Shown one piece after another: positions 61,813 through 64,000 of a stretch of 64,000 nt of DNA (positions within the stretch are counted from its first letter, which is position 1; each line of letters opens with the position of its first letter). Under the pieces are notes generated by a model. The model saw only the letters and a list, made by a program, of their open reading frames with translations. It was not told where the DNA came from and searched no databases. The DNA is from Xanthomonas maliensis (GTDB lineage: Bacteria; Pseudomonadota; Gammaproteobacteria; Xanthomonadales; Xanthomonadaceae): positions 124,001 through 188,000 of the forward strand of contig NZ_NSET01000025.1 of assembly GCF_009192945.1 (NCBI RefSeq). The letters run 5' to 3'. The position numbers and the translations under genes are program-made.

Positions 61813-62631
61813 ATGACGACACTCCCGATCCCGGTGATGGATGCTGCGGCGCAGCAGGATCTGCGCACCGCCCATGCCCTGTTGGAGAACCCCGGCGTCG
61901 CCGCGCAGCTGGCCAATGCGCTGGGCGCGCCGATCGAGAGCCTGATCAGCAAACGCCTGCCCAAGACAATGACCCGCGCCATCGACGCGGTGACCCGGCG
62001 CGCGCTGCAGGTGGCGATGCGCTCGGCGCTGTGGAGCCTGCGACGCGGCCAAGTCACCCGGCAGCCGGCCGCGACCGCCCGCCACACCTGGGCGGTGGCC
62101 GTGGCTGGCGGTGCGGGCGGCTTCTTTGGCCTGCCCGGATTGGCGGTGGAATTGCCGTTGACCACCACGGTGATGCTGCGCTCGATCGCCGACATTGCTC
62201 GTGCCGAAGGCGAGTCCCTGCACGATCCGGAAACGGCGCTGGCCTGCCTGGAAGTGCTGGCACACGGCGGCCGCAGCCGCGGCGACGACGGTGCCGAATC
62301 CGGTTACTTCGCCGTGCGCGCGGCGATGGCGCAGCAGCTCAGCGCCGCAGCCCAGTACGTGGCCGCGCATGGCTTCGCCAGCAAGGGCGCACCGGTGCTG
62401 GTGGCGCTGGTGTCGCGGATCGCGGCCAAGTTCTCGGTCAACGTCGGCGAAAAGCTTGCCGTGCAGGCGGTGCCGGTGGTCGGCGCCGTCAGTGGCGCCA
62501 CCCTCAACGCGGTCTTCATGCGGCATTTCCAGGCGATGGCGCGCGGCCATTTCATCATGCGGCGGCTGGAGCGGCGCTTCGGCGCCGATGCGGTGCGGCG
62601 CGCCTACGAGGCCTTGCCGGAGCCGCGTTGA
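61813..62631 (+). CDS. EcsC family protein
   Basis: This 272-aa protein has the EcsC domain, including ATARHTWAVAVAGGAGGFFGLPGLAVELPLTTTVMLRSI and VGAVSGATLNAVFMRHFQAMARGHF, typical glycine-rich amphipathic helices of this family. In Bacillus, EcsC is encoded with the EcsAB ABC transporter, but no such transporter is adjacent here. It may associate with membranes. The start is the ATG at 61813. Function unknown. Confidence 0.88.
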   Translation: MTTLPIPVMDAAAQQDLRTAHALLENPGVAAQLANALGAPIESLISKRLPKTMTRAIDAVTRRALQVAMRSALWSLRRGQVTRQPAATARHTWAVAVAGGAGGFFGLPGLAVELPLTTTVMLRSIADIARAEGESLHDPETALACLEVLAHGGRSRGDDGAESGYFAVRAAMAQQLSAAAQYVAAHGFASKGAPVLVALVSRIAAKFSVNVGEKLAVQAVPVVGAVSGATLNAVFMRHFQAMARGHFIMRRLERRFGADAVRRAYEALPEPR

Positions 62632-62744
62632 GGTATGCCGCCGTCAGGCGCACATCACCCGTAGAGGCAAGGCGGCTGCATCACCGCCGTACCTTCACCC
62701 ACGTCGGTATCAGGCTGGACGACGCCGAAACGTCAGGCGCGTGC

Positions 62745-63080
62745 TCAGGGCGTATCCCTGCAGGCCCAAAATGCGGTGACGTTCTGCCAATTGCCGGTCT
62801 GGGAAGCCACCGGAGCAGACACTCGGGTGAGCACCAGCGATCTGGTTGTTGGAAAATTGCTGCGGCAAGCGTTCCCGCCAGCCTGCCACAGGTATTTGTA
62901 GACGGCCTGGCTGGAGGGCGCGGAGCTTTCGTCGTTTGCTTTATCCTGCACGTTACCGGATACCCTGACGGTACCGAGCACTGCCGCACTGGCTGGTGAA
63001 ACCAACATGGTCATCGCGATGGTCGCGAGTGCGCAAAGAACAAGGGTCTTGCGAACGTGACGTCGATTGCTGGAAGACAT
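62745..63080 (-). CDS. Small secreted protein of unknown function
   Basis: This protein of about 111 aa has a strong signal peptide: NRRHVRKTLVLCALATIAMTM, with likely cleavage after SPASA. The mature part contains GTVRVSGNVQDKANDESSAP and two Cys (NACRSNF and FWACRDTP) that could form a disulfide. I recognise no family. The ATG at 63078-63080 has a GGAAT ribosome-binding-like run; four codons upstream is another ATG. Confidence 0.65.
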   Translation of the reverse strand: MSSSNRRHVRKTLVLCALATIAMTMLVSPASAAVLGTVRVSGNVQDKANDESSAPSSQAVYKYLWQAGGNACRSNFPTTRSLVLTRVSAPVASQTGNWQNVTAFWACRDTP

Positions 63081-63293
63081 GGTCGATTCCATTGGTGGCG
63101 GGTGACAGACAGCAAAGGTGGTTAGCGGCGTTCAAGCGGTTCGCGCTCACCCCCTTCGCTAAACTGGCGAGCGCTGCGTGCGCCTGGCCGCCGATGCCAG
63201 GCGCCATCGCAGAACTACAATGGCGTCGCTGTCGCCAGTGCCACGGCCGCAGGCCGGCCGGCAGCAGTGCGCCCATCGCCCATGAGGTCATGC

Positions 63294-63932
63294 ATGACCA
63301 AACCCTTCTCGCCCGCATCCGCGCGCAACCGCGATCCCATCCTGCACGTGCTGCTGCGCCACTTCGGGGACCGTCGGCATGTGCTGGAGATCGGCGCAGG
63401 GACAGGCCAGCACGCAGTGCATTTCGCTGCGGCAATGCCATGGGTGCAGTGGCAGGCCAGCGACCAGCCGGAGCACTTGCCCGGCATGCGGCAGTGGCTG
63501 GACGAGGCGGCGTTGCCGAATACGCCGGCACCGATCGCGCTGCAGGCGGCAGCGGTGCCGGGGGCGTGGCTGGCACCGCCGCCGCCACTGCCAACGACAC
63601 CGGCCGGTGTGTCGATCGGCTATGACGCCGTCTACAGCGCCAATACGTTGCACATCATGGGTTGGCCGCAGGTACAGGCCTTGTTCGCCGGGCTGCCGTC
63701 GATCCTGGCCGACGATGCCGTGCTGGCGATCTATGGTCCGTTCAACCGCAATGGCCAGTTCACCAGCGACAGCAATCGCGCCTTCGATGCGATGTTGCGC
63801 GAGCGCGATCCCGCCTCCGGTCTGCGCGATGCGGAGGCGGTGGATGCGCTGGCCGCGGCGGTGGGCCTACGGTTGATCGACGATGCCGCGCTGCCGGCCA
63901 ACAACCATTGCCGGGTGTGGCGGCGTGGCTAG
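63294..63932 (+). CDS. DUF938 family SAM-dependent methyltransferase
   Basis: This 212-aa protein starts MTKPFSPASARNRDPILHVL and has motif I VLEIGAGTGQHAVHFA, followed by WQASDQPEHLPGMRQWL, YDAVYSANTLHIMGW and YGPFNRNGQFTSDSNRAFD, the DUF938 hallmark. It belongs to class I methyltransferases of unknown substrate. The ATG at 63294 has a GAGG ribosome binding site. It is the last complete gene in the window. Confidence 0.92.
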   Translation: MTKPFSPASARNRDPILHVLLRHFGDRRHVLEIGAGTGQHAVHFAAAMPWVQWQASDQPEHLPGMRQWLDEAALPNTPAPIALQAAAVPGAWLAPPPPLPTTPAGVSIGYDAVYSANTLHIMGWPQVQALFAGLPSILADDAVLAIYGPFNRNGQFTSDSNRAFDAMLRERDPASGLRDAEAVDALAAAVGLRLIDDAALPANNHCRVWRRG

Positions 63933-64000
63933 CTGTGATCTCTCAGTAGGTTGTTCATCCGGGGCATCTCTGGAAGATGGGGGTTACCAAGCCAACCCAG
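63933..64000 (+). other. Window end; possible mobile-element edge
   Basis: The last 68 bases have lower GC and a different word use from the preceding genes. They end with an open frame from ATG 63976 that runs off the window. Their look resembles the start of an insertion-sequence transposase region, but too little is present to call it. Confidence 0.25.

Noticed and set aside
63933..64000. Named insertion sequence at the right edge
   Set aside because: Only 68 bases are available; neither terminal repeat nor transposase motif can be verified.

Overview
The window is GC-rich and densely packed, with long chains of genes that overlap by four bases. It most resembles a chromosome of the Xanthomonadaceae, probably Xanthomonas. 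The evidence is a xanthan-like surface polysaccharide locus, a TonB-dependent receptor beside a ROK regulator, a GH115 alpha-glucuronidase with a match to the Xanthomonas xyl-box, and triplicated tail-collar (MdpB-type) proteins. The species cannot be named from sequence alone.

Region 1 (1-19.4 kb) is a polysaccharide locus. Plus-strand genes encode two GT4 glycosyltransferases, an undecaprenyl-phosphate sugar-1-phosphate transferase, WecB (UDP-ManNAc supply) and a frameshifted methyltransferase. They converge on a long minus-strand series: Wzz-like chain-length protein, sugar epimerase, TylF-like methyltransferase, flippase, AsnB amidotransferase, zinc-ribbon methyltransferase, a GT-B-like protein, two Wzy/WaaL-like membrane proteins, a GT4 enzyme and a WecG/TagA (GT26) transferase. 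Most junctions are ATGA or GTGA overlaps. The logic is a Wzx/Wzy pathway, with two flippases and two polymerase/ligase-like proteins.

Region 2 (19.35-31 kb) holds the most interesting system, a lasso-peptide-type RiPP cluster. The minus strand carries a 51-aa precursor, a lasso cyclase (asparagine synthetase homologue without the N-terminal Cys), a B2 transglutaminase-like protease and an ABC exporter that is translationally coupled to a flippase. The divergent plus strand carries a methyltransferase, a PqqD-like B1 protein, an HPr-kinase-like kinase and a sulfotransferase. A PF14907-type nucleotidyltransferase, also typical of such clusters, lies 2.5 kb further on, beyond a minus-strand block of GNAT acetyltransferase plus three tail-collar proteins. 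The precursor ends in Ser, the residue phosphorylated by the kinases of paeninodin-type clusters. The set suggests a heavily decorated product.

Region 3 (31-46 kb): a BlaI/BlaR-like pair under a symmetric double operator, a saccharopine-dehydrogenase-like oxidoreductase, a secreted 2H phosphoesterase-like protein with a TonB receptor and divergent ROK regulator, an MrfA/MrfB-like helicase-nuclease pair, a hemolysin III protein, a quinone reductase and a RibD-C/DHFR-like reductase.

Region 4 (46-64 kb): a CsbD stress protein, the GH115 xylan alpha-glucuronidase, a hybrid histidine kinase, a secreted EF-hand protein, an S10 peptidase, an HDOD protein, an NAD(P)-binding protein, an AI-2E/PerM family protein, a host-attachment-like protein, thioredoxin, a ProP-type MFS symporter, SRPBCC, EcsC, a small secreted protein and a DUF938 methyltransferase. 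No rRNA, tRNA or CRISPR array was recognised.
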